A DNA stretch of 64,000 bases from positions 1 to 64,000 of the forward strand of contig NZ_SCNL01000005.1 in assembly GCF_005502745.1 (NCBI RefSeq), read 5' to 3'. Made by a program: the position numbers and the translations under genes. Each line of letters opens with the position of its first letter. Positions within the stretch are counted from its first letter, which is position 1. Below, one piece after another: positions 62,877 through 64,000 of the stretch. This DNA comes from Sphingomonas sp. 3P27F8. GTDB taxonomy: Bacteria; Pseudomonadota; Alphaproteobacteria; Sphingomonadales; Sphingomonadaceae. The notes under the pieces were generated by a model. It was not told the DNA's origin. It worked only from the letters and a program-made list of their open reading frames with translations, and did no database searches.

Positions 62877-64000
62877 ATGTCGCGCTTTTCGATCTTCGGC
62901 CTGGCCGCGAAGTCACTTAACGGACATCGCGGATGGAAGCCCACTTGGCGGAATGCCTCGCCTCGGTCGGGCTATGACGTCGTCATCGTAGGCGGCGGCG
63001 GGCACGGGCTGGCCACCGCCTACTACCTCGCCAAAACGCACGGCATCACCCGCATTGCAGTGATCGAGAAGGGATGGATTGGCGGCGGGAACGCCGGGCG
63101 CAATACCACAATCATCCGCTCAAACTACGGCCTGCCGGGCAACGAGCCCTTCTACGAATGGTCGATGAAGCTCTGGGAGGGCCTGGAGCAGGAGCTGAAT
63201 TACAACGCGATGGTCAGCCAGCGCGGTGTTCTGAATCTCTACCACTCGGATGGCCAGCGCGACGCGTTCGCCCGGCGCGGCAACGCGATGCGTCTGCACG
63301 GAGTCGACGCGGAGCTGCTTGGACAGGACGGAGTAAGGCGTCTCGCGCCATTCCTCGCCTTCGACAGCGCCCGCTTCCCTATTCAGGGCGGCCTGTATCA
63401 GGCCCGCGGCGGAACCGCGCGGCACGATGCGGTCGTATGGGGCTATGCGCGCGCCGCCTCTGAACTCGGCGTCGACATCATCCAGAACTGCGAGGTAACG
63501 GGGTTCATCCGTGACGCCTCCGGCGCCGTTACCGGGGTCGAGACAACACGCGGCGCGATCGGCGCCGGAAAGGTGGGCGTAGCCGTCGCCGGCAGCACCT
63601 CGCGCGTCGCCGCGATGGCGGGCCTTCGACTCCCCATCGAAAGCCATGTTCTTCAAGCGTTTGTCAGCGAGGCGCTCAAGCCGGTGATACCCGGCGTTAT
63701 CACCTTCGGCGCGGGCCATTTCTACATCAGCCAGTCGGACAAGGGCGGCCTGGTCTTCGGCGGCGATCTCGACGGCTACAACAGCTACGCGCAGCGCGGA
63801 AACATGCCGGTGGTCGAGGACGTGTGCGAGGGCGGCATGGCGATCATGCCGATGATCGGCCGCGCGCGCCTGCTGCGCAGCTGGGGCGGCATCATGGACA
63901 TGTCGATGGACGGCTCCCCGATCATCGACGCGACGCCCGTCCCCGGCTTCTATCTCAACGCCGGCTGGTGCTATGGCGGGTTCAAGGCGACGCCGGCCTC
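62877..64000 (+). CDS. soxB: Sarcosine oxidase beta subunit, N-terminal part (cut by window edge)
   Basis: 374 residues visible, with the frame open to base 64000. The start at ATG 62877 (MSRFSIFGL, then NGHRGWKPTW) matches the usual SoxB opening; ATG 62856 with a GAGAGG site is the alternative. The FAD-binding motif is YDVVIVGGGGHGLATAYYLA, followed by EKGWIGGGNAGRNTTIIRSNY and GGIMDMSMDGSPIID. The heterotetrameric enzyme oxidatively demethylates sarcosine, passing one-carbon units to tetrahydrofolate. soxD, A and G would be expected downstream. Confidence 0.92.
   Translation, partial: MSRFSIFGLAAKSLNGHRGWKPTWRNASPRSGYDVVIVGGGGHGLATAYYLAKTHGITRIAVIEKGWIGGGNAGRNTTIIRSNYGLPGNEPFYEWSMKLWEGLEQELNYNAMVSQRGVLNLYHSDGQRDAFARRGNAMRLHGVDAELLGQDGVRRLAPFLAFDSARFPIQGGLYQARGGTARHDAVVWGYARAASELGVDIIQNCEVTGFIRDASGAVTGVETTRGAIGAGKVGVAVAGSTSRVAAMAGLRLPIESHVLQAFVSEALKPVIPGVITFGAGHFYISQSDKGGLVFGGDLDGYNSYAQRGNMPVVEDVCEGGMAIMPMIGRARLLRSWGGIMDMSMDGSPIIDATPVPGFYLNAGWCYGGFKATPA

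Noticed and set aside
1-64000. CRISPR arrays, insertion sequences, integrases, tRNA and rRNA genes
   Set aside because: Looked for and not seen: no regularly spaced repeats, no transposase or integrase motifs, and no recognisable tRNA or rRNA sequence.

Overview
The window looks like chromosome of a high-GC alphaproteobacterium of the Sphingomonadales (Sphingomonas-like). The evidence is a complete hopanoid (hpn) cluster with the gene order known from Zymomonas/Sphingomonas, several TonB-dependent receptors, periplasmic PQQ enzymes, a Ku/LigD pair, and frequent GTG/TTG starts that overlap the preceding stop. This assignment rests on gene content and order, not on a search. I see no tRNA, rRNA, CRISPR array or insertion sequence.

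Region 1 (1-17.4 kb) makes and modifies hopanoids. The 5' end of dxs and ispH supply MEP-pathway isoprenoid precursors. mlaA and hpnM belong to lipid transport at the outer membrane. The leftward run hpnA-B-C-D-E-shc-G makes squalene and cyclises it to hopene. hpnH and the rightward run hpnI-J-(66-aa ORF)-K-(diiron ferritin-like gene)-hpnL build and decorate the C35 side chain. Two members of the rightward run have no assigned role.

Region 2 (17.4-22.5 kb) holds a two-gene bacterial NHEJ operon (ku, ligD) and an MFS-like permease.

Region 3 (22.5-38.5 kb) looks like an accessory catabolic locus. It has a TPR-sulfotransferase protein, a TonB receptor, two lipoprotein PQQ/haem-c dehydrogenases and two acyl-CoA synthetases in mirror-image arrangement around a divergent promoter region. 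It also has a MaoC hydratase, a cupin, an FMN reductase, a luciferase-like monooxygenase and a TetR regulator. The two synthetase genes share a 622-bp inverted repeat with about 10 mismatches, which points to recent gene conversion.

Region 4 (38.8-45.6 kb) is an alcohol/aldehyde oxidation and signalling block: LuxR-type response regulator, hybrid histidine kinase, FIST sensor protein, DUF779 protein, aldehyde dehydrogenase and pseudoazurin. It resembles regulators of PQQ alcohol oxidation in other proteobacteria and may serve the PQQ enzymes of region 3.

Region 5 (45.7-50.7 kb) has a formate-dehydrogenase-like molybdoenzyme and an HxlR regulator followed by a DsbA/HCCA-isomerase-like protein, an atypical SDR and a hotdog thioesterase. 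Both promoters carry the same perfect palindrome (ACTTCA-N5-TGAAGT), so they are probably one HxlR regulon.

Region 6 (51-61.5 kb) is metal-related: a DUF2946 protein, a TonB receptor, a secreted esterase-like protein, a CDF exporter and a CzcCBA-type RND efflux system with a small His/Cys-containing leader gene. The right end (61.8-64 kb) has a GlxA-type AraC regulator divergent from a sarcosine oxidase beta-subunit gene that runs off the window.
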